NCBI GenBank assembly: GCA_002696885.1 | Contig: NZSO01000024.1 | Span: 1 to 17,049, forward strand | Direction: 5' to 3' | DNA length: 17,049 nucleotides | Source of the DNA: Verrucomicrobiales bacterium | GTDB lineage: Bacteria > Verrucomicrobiota > Verrucomicrobiia > Verrucomicrobiales > DEV007 | Notes under the pieces: model-generated | Told to the model about the DNA's origin: nothing | Databases searched by the model: none | Seen by the model: only the letters and a program-made list of their open reading frames with translations | Shown: positions 1 to 7,612 of the stretch, piece by piece | How the letters are laid out: each line of letters begins with the position of its first letter | Numbering within the stretch: the stretch's first letter is position 1 | Translations under genes and position numbers: made by a program

Positions 1-660
1 AGTGACCATCTTTCCTTTTATCAGTCTGGAGAGGTCCACACTGCTCTTATTAAAATTAAAATTACCACTAGACTCAGAATCTGTTCTAAAATAAAGAGAT
101 TCTTTGATTCCTTTTCTAAGAAAACGACGCAAAGTAATTTGCTTGAATAACCACTGGAGGTCAAAGTTGATAGGCTGGCCCGGCAACATTAATGGTAAGG
201 TCGTAGGTAATTTGAATGCGTTGACGTCTAGTGAAAAAGCAACATCGTGCGACAAATAACAATGAGCCCCCTTAATGGTGTTCTCCAAGTAATCAAATGT
301 TGTTTTTTCTCTAGCAAATAGGTGATACCTATCATCCATATTGGCAATCAATTGCTCATGCCCCTCAAAAGAGTGAGGCATCAATGTAAATGATTTGAGA
401 TCATCATCATGAGAGGAAACAAAATTAGATAATGAAAAATACTGAGGAAACGTAGCACCTCCGCTATAAACAATTGACTTACATTTCTCATATCGATCAG
501 GTGTATACATTTGCCAGTCAAGACCATGGGTATCAAAAATTTCCATGCAAGATAAAGCAATTACTGCGTCTCCACCGTTACCTGAGTTAGGACGAAAAAG
601 AAAGGGACCTATGGATTTTAAGTGATTCACTAGTGGCTCAAACACCTCATAATTAATCAT
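1..660 (-). CDS. Polysaccharide pyruvyl transferase family protein, partial (C-terminus beyond window)
   Basis: An open frame of 220 codons runs from an ATG at 660 to the left edge without a stop, so the C-terminus is missing. Visible motifs fit the ExoV/GumL-like pyruvyl transferase family: PNSGNGGDAVI at residues 24-34 (nucleotide-fold Gly-rich loop), SGGA near 66-69, MPHSFEG at 94-100, FAREKTTFDYL at 115-125, HDVAF at 138-142 and FRTDSES at 191-197. Members of this family add a pyruvyl ketal from phosphoenolpyruvate to sugars of exopolysaccharides or cell-wall glycans in the cytoplasm, although some members are only fold-related and have other roles. It lies 64 bases downstream of a GT25 glycosyltransferase on the same strand, which supports a role in surface-polysaccharide modification. 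No ribosome binding site is obvious. The family call is fairly secure; the exact substrate cannot be told. Confidence 0.75.
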   Translation of the reverse strand, partial: MINYEVFEPLVNHLKSIGPFLFRPNSGNGGDAVIALSCMEIFDTHGLDWQMYTPDRYEKCKSIVYSGGATFPQYFSLSNFVSSHDDDLKSFTLMPHSFEGHEQLIANMDDRYHLFAREKTTFDYLENTIKGAHCYLSHDVAFSLDVNAFKLPTTLPLMLPGQPINFDLQWLFKQITLRRFLRKGIKESLYFRTDSESSGNFNFNKSSVDLSRLIKGKMVT

Positions 661-724
661 AAATTATAATATCTATATTCAATTAAAACTTCTGCAAACA
701 ATTCATGATATCATTACGGGGCCA

Positions 725-1453
725 TTAAAGTCGTTTCATTCTTCTGCACAGATACCCAAGACGACCTCGCAAAGAGGAGAAAAAATTATATTTCATTTTT
801 TTTAACCTCTGAAATAGAGAAAGGTCACCCTGTCTGACACCAATCGTACTATTGTTATCTTCAGAAATTCTAATCGGCGGAGGATAAACTGAAAAAATTT
901 TAAGATTTAATTCCCAATATGATTTCAATTCAACATCTATAGGCCTTGTAAATCGACTTGTAGAATCTAACAATTCAGCAAGACAAGAAACTTTTATTAT
1001 ATATCCAGTCGTTGCAATAGGAACAGTGGGAGTATCTACAATATCAAAATCATGACTAAGTGATCGAACAACCGACCTTTTCTTGCGAGTTTCAAACAAT
1101 TTAATCATGTCCCATGATAAATCAGTTTTTATTAACTCATCGACTACCTTTTTTAATGGCGATTGGACAATTAAATCATCTTCAAGAACAACCAGGTAAT
1201 CAGCTTTAGAATCAATGGCTTGGCGCCATGCTTTTCTATGACTTAAATAGCAAGCGATCTCTCCATCAGTTAAATCTCTATACCATTTGGTTTTTGATTT
1301 TTCATAAACAAAATCATCACTCTTTGGTGTAACTGCATCTAACCTTTGCCAACTAAAATCTTGTTCCTCGAGCTGACTTCGAGCATCACGTAATCGATCA
1401 GACGCCTCAGCAACATTTATTAGTAACCATATTACATTATGAGGAGCTTCCAT
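725..1453 (-). CDS. Glycosyltransferase family 25 (LPS/surface-glycan biosynthesis)
   Basis: This 242-residue protein matches the GT25 (LPS galactosyltransferase-like) family in length and motif order. It has an N-terminal beta-strand with an Asn/Arg pattern (WLLINVAEASDRL, 9-21), the family signature LTDGEIACYLSHRKAWR at 61-77, the metal/nucleotide-sugar motif VVLEDD at 88-93, and PIDVELKSYW at 171-180. The C-terminus from about 214 is strongly basic (RLKKMK, RRMKRL), consistent with peripheral attachment to the inner face of the membrane. It likely transfers a hexose to a lipopolysaccharide or exopolysaccharide acceptor; donor and acceptor are unknown. The ATG at 1453 is the first possible start after an in-frame TAA at 1460-1462, and no Shine-Dalgarno sequence precedes it. 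It sits upstream of the pyruvyl transferase-like gene, probably in one transcript. Confidence 0.85.
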   Translation of the reverse strand: MEAPHNVIWLLINVAEASDRLRDARSQLEEQDFSWQRLDAVTPKSDDFVYEKSKTKWYRDLTDGEIACYLSHRKAWRQAIDSKADYLVVLEDDLIVQSPLKKVVDELIKTDLSWDMIKLFETRKKRSVVRSLSHDFDIVDTPTVPIATTGYIIKVSCLAELLDSTSRFTRPIDVELKSYWELNLKIFSVYPPPIRISEDNNSTIGVRQGDLSLFQRLKKMKYNFFSSLRGRLGYLCRRMKRL

Positions 1454-1524
1454 GAAAACTTATGAACTACGAGACCTGGTATTTCAGCTTTTTATTTATA
1501 ACGCATTGAAATAAGGTCATTTTT

Positions 1525-1536
1525 AAAGTCGACTTT
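1525..1536. promoter_or_regulatory. 12-bp perfect palindrome in the gap upstream of the GT25 gene
   Basis: AAAGTCGACTTT is a perfect palindrome. It lies within the 166-base gap (1454-1619) between the DUF1501 stop and the GT25 start, about 72 bases before the GT25 ATG. Overlapping it on the minus strand is a small hairpin with arms ACTTT and AAAGT around a 6-base loop (1530-1545). This could be an operator or promoter-associated site for the glycan genes. Nothing else recognisable is in the gap, and no clear sigma-70 promoter can be assigned. Confidence 0.25.
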
Positions 1537-1619
1537 TAGCCTAAAGTTTCAAGAACAAAACAATATTTGTCTTCAGTAATGATAAATATGGGATTGAAAT
1601 CTATTGAGATAAGATTTTT

Positions 1620-3110
1620 TTACACTATCAAATCATGAACAACATGACCATGGACATTTGTTAGTCTTCGCTCAAGACCATTGTGATAATAACTCAATCG
1701 CTCATGATCTAACCCTAGCAAGTGAAGAATTGTAGCATTGAAGTCATAAACCTCGATTGGGTCAACCGCCGCCTTATACCCCCAATTATCACTGGCTCCA
1801 TAACTATATCCTTTTTTCACACCTGCCCCTGCAAGAAAGCAGGTAAATGCCTCAGGATTATGATCACGTCCCGTTCCGTTACCTTGTAGAAAAGGCATTC
1901 GACCAAATTCTGTTGCCCATACAACGAGAGTATCATCGAGAAGACCACGCTGTTTTAAATCTCGAAACAGTGCGGCTGTGGGCTGGTCCATAATTTCTGC
2001 CTGCATTGCATGGGTGTTTTTGATGTTACTATGAGAATCCCAATTTGTTATTCCATTACCTCCACTAGGATCACTTCCGTTAAAAAGTTGAACAACGCGA
2101 ACTCCTTTTTCAATTAGTCTTCTAGCAAGTATACAGTTTTTTGCATATTCTCTCTTCAATTCTGTACCAGAGTCTGTTCCATATTCTTTATGAATAAAAC
2201 TGGGTTCACCTGCAATATCCATGACCTCGGGAACTGACATCTGCATTTGACCAGCCAATTCATAACTTGCAATCCTAGCAGCAAGATTCGCGTCTTTTGG
2301 ATATTTCTCGAGATGTTTAGAATTAATTTTTTTTAGCAAATCTAGTGTTTGTCTCTCATGTTTGTTTGTGTATTTATCAGGACGAGCCAGATTAGAAGGA
2401 GGATTTTTTGCATTAAAATCAGTCCCCTGAAAGGAGGCCGGCAAAAAAGCACTACCAAAATTATTTTTCCCAGAACGAGCCATGCCACGTGGATCGTTGA
2501 TAGCAACGAATGCTGGTAACTCATTACAGTCACTTCCAAGTGCATAAGTGACCCAAGCACCAAACGATGGAAAACCCTCCATTGTAAATCCAGTATTCAT
2601 AAAGTTTTCACCCTGTGGATGAGCACTTGTCTGAGTAGTGAGCGAATGAATAAAACAAAATTCATCTGCTAGTTCCGCCATATTAGGCAAAAGTTCTGAA
2701 ATCATTTTTCCACTCTCTCCTCGCGGCTTAAAATTCCAAAATGGCTTAGCTATATTTCCTGTTGGCCCTTCAAAGGTTACAGCAGGTATACCAGGGGGTT
2801 TCTGTCCATGATATTTTACTAATTCAGGCTTGTAGTCAAAAGTATCGACATGACTAACCGCTCCAGGACAATAAATCACAAGAACCCTTTTCGCAGGCAT
2901 TTGAAAATGGGAACGCCGCGATGCATATGGGTTGTTAGGGTCAATACTCGGTCGGATGGGTGGTTTTCCACTAAATTCAGTTGGATTGTCTGAAGCAAGA
3001 AGCTTGGATAGCCCCAATGCTCCCATCGTCATCCCAGCAGTACTACCAAGGAACTTTCTTTTATCTAAGAGTTGATGACCGAATGGAGATAGCTTTTCTG
3101 CTTGATTCAT
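1620..3110 (-). CDS. DUF1501 domain-containing exported protein
   Basis: This 496-residue protein belongs to the DUF1501 family, which has the alkaline-phosphatase/sulfatase-like fold and is greatly expanded in Planctomycetota and Verrucomicrobiota. Signature segments are VLVIYCPGAVSHVDTFDYKP (76-95), the SAHPQGENFMNTG region (162-174), WDSH (357-360), TEFGRMP (400-406) and GRDHNP (414-419); Asp, His and Glu in these motifs may bind metal. The N-terminus has a Tat-like signal, but the twin-arginine position reads DKRKFLG (16-22), that is KR rather than RR. A short hydrophobic stretch and a Ser/Ala-rich region follow. It lies 106 bases downstream of the PSD1 cytochrome gene on the same strand, the usual order for this pair, and is almost certainly co-transcribed with it. 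The biochemical function of DUF1501 proteins is not established. The ATG at 3110 is the natural start. Confidence 0.92.
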   Translation of the reverse strand: MNQAEKLSPFGHQLLDKRKFLGSTAGMTMGALGLSKLLASDNPTEFSGKPPIRPSIDPNNPYASRRSHFQMPAKRVLVIYCPGAVSHVDTFDYKPELVKYHGQKPPGIPAVTFEGPTGNIAKPFWNFKPRGESGKMISELLPNMAELADEFCFIHSLTTQTSAHPQGENFMNTGFTMEGFPSFGAWVTYALGSDCNELPAFVAINDPRGMARSGKNNFGSAFLPASFQGTDFNAKNPPSNLARPDKYTNKHERQTLDLLKKINSKHLEKYPKDANLAARIASYELAGQMQMSVPEVMDIAGEPSFIHKEYGTDSGTELKREYAKNCILARRLIEKGVRVVQLFNGSDPSGGNGITNWDSHSNIKNTHAMQAEIMDQPTAALFRDLKQRGLLDDTLVVWATEFGRMPFLQGNGTGRDHNPEAFTCFLAGAGVKKGYSYGASDNWGYKAAVDPIEVYDFNATILHLLGLDHERLSYYHNGLERRLTNVHGHVVHDLIV

Positions 3111-3216
3111 TTTAATAAATTTTACTTCGTGTTAGTAGCTAGCACCAAATCGTTTATATGCTTAAAAAATTGTTATCATATGTAGCGTTCATCACTTTAG
3201 AGCATCGGGTTGGTTT

Positions 3217-5940
3217 TTATGGTAAAAAAGCAAATTCATTCGAGTTAATTAAGCTTCTGGCAACAATTTCTAAATCAATCTTGCGGCAAAACTCTAGTTC
3301 ATCGGCATCAGGATGGCGTTGTAGTATTAGTTCAAATACTTTTTTGATAGCTGCATTGCTATTCATGGATACCGAATTAGCACGATTTGCAATCATTTCA
3401 GCCTGTTCAACAACGAATTTACTATTCATCAAATTCAACGCCTGAAGCGGAGTGGTTGAACTAGGACGACTAGATCGAATTTGACCACAATCAGGAAAAT
3501 CAAAAGCAGTGAACATTTGATCATCAACTCGGCGCATTCGTTCTTGATATATCATTCTTCTCCATGTCTTTGGTCCAAAATTATCGAGCACCTCCCATTG
3601 GGCATATGTTTTCTTAATATTGTGGATCCGGTAGCTGCGCCCCCCTAAATCAGAATTTAAATTACCAGATGCTTGAAGAATACTATCACGAATAACTTCA
3701 GCCTCAACACGACGAGGTGGATAGCGCCATAGCAGAGATGATTCAGCATCGATGCTAAGACTTTCATCACTAGGCGAACTAGATCTTTGAAAAGCCTCAG
3801 ACATAACAAGCCTTCGGATCATCTTTTTCATGGACCAATTATCATTGAAAACAAACTGGTAGGCTAACCAATCAAGCAACTTGGGATGAGTCGGCAAAGA
3901 GCCAGCCCTTCCAAAGTCAGAAGTAGTAGCAACTATTCCTTTACCAAAAACATGATGCCACAACCTATTAACTAATACCCGAGAAGTGAGTGGATGATCA
4001 GTGGATATAAGCCATTTGGCGTATGCCATCCGACGCTCGTTCTCAGGTGTATTTGAACTCATTTTTAAATTTCCACCCAAAGCTTTGAACCCTGCAGGCA
4101 TAACCTCATCACGAGGATTTTCAGGACTACCTCGACGAAGAACGAATGTTTTTTTGGGCTTGATAAACCTACCGACGAAACTGTGCAACGGACCATACTC
4201 TTTAAGCTCATTAATATGACTTTGCAGCTGATTAAAGGTCTTTCTAAATAGTTGGCTTTTGTTTATCAGTTTCTTAGCTTTTGATGTATCGGCAATCTCT
4301 CTCCACTCTCCATCACCGTTTAATGCAAGAACTCGATAACCTTTTGACCAATACCTACCATTATTTTTTTCAAGATAATCTGTATCGAAATAATATTCAC
4401 GATTAGAACTTGAGCGAAAACGTTGAACTTCTATTGATTTAGGAAAATAAATCTCTACCCAAGGCTTGACACCGTTTATAGATTGAGCACGCCATGCCAT
4501 GGTGCCATAATCACCGTCATTAGCTTTTGAAAGCTCCCCTCGAGGCTTGGTCATTTTTTTATCGCTTAAAAGCTTTGTCCCATTGGAGGCTAATGCGTAA
4601 TTTTTTTTATCGTCTCCCTCACCAAAAACTTCTAACTCATCGATAGAAATGCTATCACCAAAAAACTCAATTCTGAGAGCTGTAGTGCTTAATTTACCAA
4701 AATGAAGATCACGATACCCCCCCCAATCTTCCTCCCAATACTGGACATGTTCTTGAAGAATACGACGGCTATCGGAAATCTTGTCATAAATACCAACAGC
4801 ACGTTGTTTACGAGGGTGATCGTTTGACAATTCGGACCACCTGCCACCAAATTCGACACCTTGGAAAACTGCAGCCATTGAGTAATAGTCTTGTATTGAT
4901 ACAGGATCAAATTTGTGATTGTGACAACGAGCACAGCTAACGGTTACCCCCAAAATTGAGGCGCCAACAGTTTGAATAATTTCATCCATTCGGTCTGCCC
5001 TTGCCTGTCTAATCGCAACAGGCTCTGCACCAACGGTAGCCGCTGGAACATGTGGACCAGAAACAAGAAAACCAGTAGCTTCTCCCACGCCAATCTGATC
5101 ACCAGCCAACTGATCGATGATGAATTTGTTATACGGTACATCTTCATTAAATGCTCGAATTACATAATCCCTGTATACCCATGAGTTTTTCCTGTATAGA
5201 TTTGCTTCAGACCCATTCGTTTCAGCCCACCGAATTGCATCAAGCCAATGCTGTGCCCATCGCTCGCCAAAATGTGGAGAGGCCATCAAATCATTTACCA
5301 AAGACTCATATGCTAATTTAGAGTTTTGCGAGAATTTAATTTCAAAATCTTTTACATCGTTTGGCTTTGGTGGAAGACCTGTCAGAACAATAGACACCCT
5401 GCGAATCAATGAGCGAGCATCAGATATTTCGTTTGGCTTAATTCCAGAGGCTTTGAGCTTATCGTTTAAAAATGCATCTATGGGCTTACTTTTACTTTCG
5501 GGAATTTTGGGATTTTCGACAGGTTGAAAAGACCAGAGGTTTGTATCAGGGTTTTCAACTTCACTCATTTGCCCTGGCCAGTATGCACCTTCATTTATCC
5601 ACTTGTGAATTAATTCAATCTGATTGTCACCGAGTTTCTCACCTTTTGGAGGCATCTTTATGTCCGCGTTATGTCCTTGAACAACCTCCATCAAAAAGCT
5701 TTTATTTGGATTTCCAGGCACTATCCCAGGCAATCCGGAATCACCTCCTTTAATCAATGAGACACGCTGATCGACTCGAAAAGCTGATTTTGATTTCTCT
5801 GGGCCATGACAATCAAGACAACGCTCCCTAAAAATTGGTTCAATATCACTCTGAAAATCAACCGTGCCTCCATTTGAATAGCTAATGAATCCAAAGGAAA
5901 ATATTAGAATCGTAATTAACTTGCTAAAAATAGAAATCAT
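3217..5940 (-). CDS. PSD1 and planctomycete cytochrome C domain-containing protein (DUF1549/DUF1553)
   Basis: This 907-residue exported protein shows the PVC multidomain layout. A signal peptide (1-24) is followed by a planctomycete cytochrome c domain with haem motif CLDCH (41-45) and a likely distal Met in MPPKG (96-100). DUF1549 spans about 150-360 and includes a second CxxCH, CARCH (336-340). A discoidin/F5-8C-like insert covers about 420-552. DUF1553 spans about 595-870, with LTSRVLVNRLWHHVFGKGIV (651-670), SDFGRAGSLPTHPKLLDWLA (674-693) and the SSRPSSTTPLQALNLMN segment (823-839). It is probably a periplasmic haem protein; redox or glycan-related roles have been proposed for the family, but none is proven. 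The pairing with DUF1501 just downstream is typical. An ATG start at 5940 lacks an obvious ribosome binding site. A run of eight G residues on the coding strand (4717-4724) falls between DUF1549 and the insert. Confidence 0.93.
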   Translation of the reverse strand: MISIFSKLITILIFSFGFISYSNGGTVDFQSDIEPIFRERCLDCHGPEKSKSAFRVDQRVSLIKGGDSGLPGIVPGNPNKSFLMEVVQGHNADIKMPPKGEKLGDNQIELIHKWINEGAYWPGQMSEVENPDTNLWSFQPVENPKIPESKSKPIDAFLNDKLKASGIKPNEISDARSLIRRVSIVLTGLPPKPNDVKDFEIKFSQNSKLAYESLVNDLMASPHFGERWAQHWLDAIRWAETNGSEANLYRKNSWVYRDYVIRAFNEDVPYNKFIIDQLAGDQIGVGEATGFLVSGPHVPAATVGAEPVAIRQARADRMDEIIQTVGASILGVTVSCARCHNHKFDPVSIQDYYSMAAVFQGVEFGGRWSELSNDHPRKQRAVGIYDKISDSRRILQEHVQYWEEDWGGYRDLHFGKLSTTALRIEFFGDSISIDELEVFGEGDDKKNYALASNGTKLLSDKKMTKPRGELSKANDGDYGTMAWRAQSINGVKPWVEIYFPKSIEVQRFRSSSNREYYFDTDYLEKNNGRYWSKGYRVLALNGDGEWREIADTSKAKKLINKSQLFRKTFNQLQSHINELKEYGPLHSFVGRFIKPKKTFVLRRGSPENPRDEVMPAGFKALGGNLKMSSNTPENERRMAYAKWLISTDHPLTSRVLVNRLWHHVFGKGIVATTSDFGRAGSLPTHPKLLDWLAYQFVFNDNWSMKKMIRRLVMSEAFQRSSSPSDESLSIDAESSLLWRYPPRRVEAEVIRDSILQASGNLNSDLGGRSYRIHNIKKTYAQWEVLDNFGPKTWRRMIYQERMRRVDDQMFTAFDFPDCGQIRSSRPSSTTPLQALNLMNSKFVVEQAEMIANRANSVSMNSNAAIKKVFELILQRHPDADELEFCRKIDLEIVARSLINSNEFAFLP
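4285..4683 (-). other. Discoidin/F5-8 type C-like insert inside the PSD1 protein
   Basis: Residues about 420-552 of the PSD1 protein have the pattern of a galactose-binding (jelly-roll) module. A strand-forming start (ALRIEFFGD) leads to an ELEVFGEG segment, an ALASNGTKLLSD segment, KANDGDYGTMAWRAQ, PWVEIYFP, a strand containing RFRSSSNREYY, and SKGYRVLALNGDGEWREIAD. The order 'ALAsnG...NDG...W...PWvEIyfP...Y.v...dg.W' is characteristic of F5/8C domains. These often bind carbohydrate, which would place the protein on a glycan. The call is by pattern only, without a profile search. Confidence 0.6.
4717..4724 (-). repeat. G8 homopolymer tract within the PSD1 coding sequence
   Basis: Eight consecutive C on the plus strand (G on the coding strand) encode parts of Trp406-Gly407-Gly408. 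Losing one G would move translation into a frame that stops at 4689-4691; gaining one G would give a stop within three codons after the tract. G tracts of this length are conspicuous in such AT-rich DNA. It may be a slippage (phase-variable) site or simply a codon coincidence. Confidence 0.5.
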
Positions 5941-6033
5941 CAGGATATAATTTCAAAAATCACAAAACATAACATAAAATCTTTGTTTACAAGCTAACTA
6001 TTGTCTGAATCCATAAATTTTAACCGGCTGCTC
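5941..6033. promoter_or_regulatory. Divergent intergenic region between the PSD1 operon and the esterase/sulfatase operon
   Basis: This 93-base AT-rich gap separates two divergent transcription units, so it should carry promoters for both. No convincing -35/-10 pair was found on either strand. Candidate elements are TTTACA at 5986-5991 for the plus strand and TATGTT boxes around 5964-5975 for the minus strand, neither of which is a good match. Its shared position suggests that the PSD1/DUF1501 pair and the sulfatase operon could be co-regulated. Confidence 0.4.
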
Positions 6034-7311
6034 ATGAATTTAATCAAACGTTGTTCTTCAATTCTTTTTTTAATAGTTCTTGGATGTCCATCGTATTCAA
6101 ATGGCAAAGGTTATGCACCGGGTAAGCAGTTTGAATATAAAACGAAGGATCTTCCCAAAGGGGTTTATCAATACTCCATATGGGTACCAAAAAATTATGA
6201 TCCAAAAAAAGAATATCCAGTGGTTTTTTATCTACATGGTGGGGGCGGCAGAAAATTTCCCTCATATGGAAAGAAAAACATCATTTCAGATCGCCTCATA
6301 GATAATCAAAATTGGACAAGCGCAGGTTACAGTGGCAACGCTCATGGATTACATGAATACATTCATGTTGCACCAGTAAAGGCAATCTACGAATGGGAAG
6401 CAAAAAAGTTTAAAGCCCTATTAACACATGTTAACAAAAAAGTTAATATAAACGAAAACAGGGTCTACGTTACCGGCTTCAGCATGGGTGGCCAAGGAAC
6501 ATGGATAGTTGGATGCGGATCAAGTCTGGGATATAAAATTGCCGCCATGATGCCTCTCGGAGCATGGGGTTGTGAATGGGTCAATCATGGGACAACTCCT
6601 GAAACATGTATGACAAGAAAAACACCAGTCTGGGTACTACACTGTCCTTATGATGAAATATCCAAAATTTCTGATCAAATTGATCTCTTCAAAAACCATC
6701 TAAATTGTGGCGGATACGGCCGATTCACCATGATACCTGGAGAGGGTCATATTCAAAGGCCCAGAGGTGATGACGACGAAGGATTAAGCATGAGAGTGGC
6801 ATGGATGCTTTCACAAACTTACGACACTCCTCACAATTATTTAGTCCAAACCAAAGGTGGTGTCATATTAGAAGCAATAGAAGGCGAACGTCCATTCATT
6901 GGTGACACGAGCACTTACGGTTTTTTTGAGCCAAATACAAAAATAAATATAACTGCCGCAGCTACCAAAAATGGTCAGCGCTTTCTAAAGTGGGCTTCAT
7001 TAAAAGGCAAATTTGAGGACCCTAAATCAAGAAGAACATCCTATACAACAGTGGATAAAGATTCTGAACTCTTTGCCATTTATGAAAATCAAAAGGTAAA
7101 ACTTTCAGTGTTCGGAGGAAAAGCCGATCCGAAAAAACCGAAGCCTGGCGACAAGGTCACCATAACCATAAATAAAAACCAAAAGGATAAACTTTTTTTA
7201 TTTTGGCAATCTAATCCAACAATTGAGCTCGCTCAACCCTATGAGAATACTGTGCAATTCTGTATGCCTCCACACGATCTAGTCATAAGAGCTAAACCAA
7301 AAAAGTACTAA
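6034..7311 (+). CDS. Secreted alpha/beta-hydrolase esterase (predicted peptidase/PHB depolymerase-like) with C-terminal InlB-B-like repeats
   Basis: The ATG at 6034 gives 425 residues; an in-frame TTG at 6001 would only add 11 residues before the signal. A signal sequence ends around VLGCPSYSNG (15-24), where Cys18 could be a lipidated cysteine of a weak lipobox. The hydrolase domain (about 30-260) has the oxyanion-type YLHGGGG (66-72), nucleophile elbow GFSMG with Ser150, probable acid Asp207 (HCPYDE) and His239 (GEGHI), a complete triad. Five cysteines between 161 and 225 suggest disulfides outside the cytoplasm. Residues about 270-345 and 345-425 look like two divergent InlB B-repeat modules, with KINITAAATKNGQRFLKW in the first and the typical FCMPPHDLVIRA ending in the second. 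It probably cleaves acyl esters on an extracellular polymer. First gene of the plus-strand operon; its stop is immediately followed by the next ATG. Confidence 0.8.
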   Translation: MNLIKRCSSILFLIVLGCPSYSNGKGYAPGKQFEYKTKDLPKGVYQYSIWVPKNYDPKKEYPVVFYLHGGGGRKFPSYGKKNIISDRLIDNQNWTSAGYSGNAHGLHEYIHVAPVKAIYEWEAKKFKALLTHVNKKVNINENRVYVTGFSMGGQGTWIVGCGSSLGYKIAAMMPLGAWGCEWVNHGTTPETCMTRKTPVWVLHCPYDEISKISDQIDLFKNHLNCGGYGRFTMIPGEGHIQRPRGDDDEGLSMRVAWMLSQTYDTPHNYLVQTKGGVILEAIEGERPFIGDTSTYGFFEPNTKINITAAATKNGQRFLKWASLKGKFEDPKSRRTSYTTVDKDSELFAIYENQKVKLSVFGGKADPKKPKPGDKVTITINKNQKDKLFLFWQSNPTIELAQPYENTVQFCMPPHDLVIRAKPKKY

Positions 7312-7596
7312 ATGCAGGTTATGATTTTTGAGAAAAATGAGATACAAAAAGAAGAACGCCACGACCCTTGTTCTCTAAATAATGAAAATATTTGTGATAA
7401 TCTTTTTTTAAATTCAAATCAACCTGTTAGGAAACCGAGCACATTAATAGCCAGTATCACTCTAGTTGTAATAGTACTATTAATGGTCTTTGCAAACTTG
7501 AGCCAATTTCAAAAAGAAATTAACCATAAAAACAAACACAATGATGAGAAGGCAAAATTAGAATCTGATCCATCCCAACAAACTCATCCTGACTAA
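7312..7596 (+). CDS. Small single-pass membrane protein of unknown function
   Basis: This 94-residue frame starts with an ATG directly abutting the esterase stop (TAAATG) and lies in the same reading frame. It has a polar, Asn-rich N-terminus of about 42 residues with two cysteines (20, 28), a positive PVRKPS patch, one clear membrane helix at about 43-63 (TLIASITLVVIVLLMVFANL), and a short, highly charged Lys/Asp/Glu-rich tail. The positive patch predicts the N-terminus inside and the tail outside. No family was recognised. Translation could start by termination-reinitiation from the esterase, or at an alternative ATG three codons later (7321). A less likely option is that it forms a read-through anchor for the esterase. 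The gene is real on the strength of its helix, its tight packing and its strand. Confidence 0.6.
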   Translation: MQVMIFEKNEIQKEERHDPCSLNNENICDNLFLNSNQPVRKPSTLIASITLVVIVLLMVFANLSQFQKEINHKNKHNDEKAKLESDPSQQTHPD

Positions 7597-7612
7597 ATAA
7601 ATATTAAAAAAC

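Noticed and set aside
705..714. Palindrome ATGATATCAT between the GT25 and pyruvyl transferase genes
   Set aside because: It is only 10 bp, in AT-rich DNA and between two genes likely in one operon, so chance is the simplest explanation.
3158..3445. Plus-strand reading frame of 95 codons starting in the gap between DUF1501 and PSD1
   Set aside because: Most of it is antisense to the conserved C-terminal end of the PSD1 gene and it shows no recognisable domain or signal.
6001..6033. TTG start at 6001 for the esterase
   Set aside because: It would put 11 polar residues before the signal sequence; the ATG at 6034 gives a standard signal peptide.
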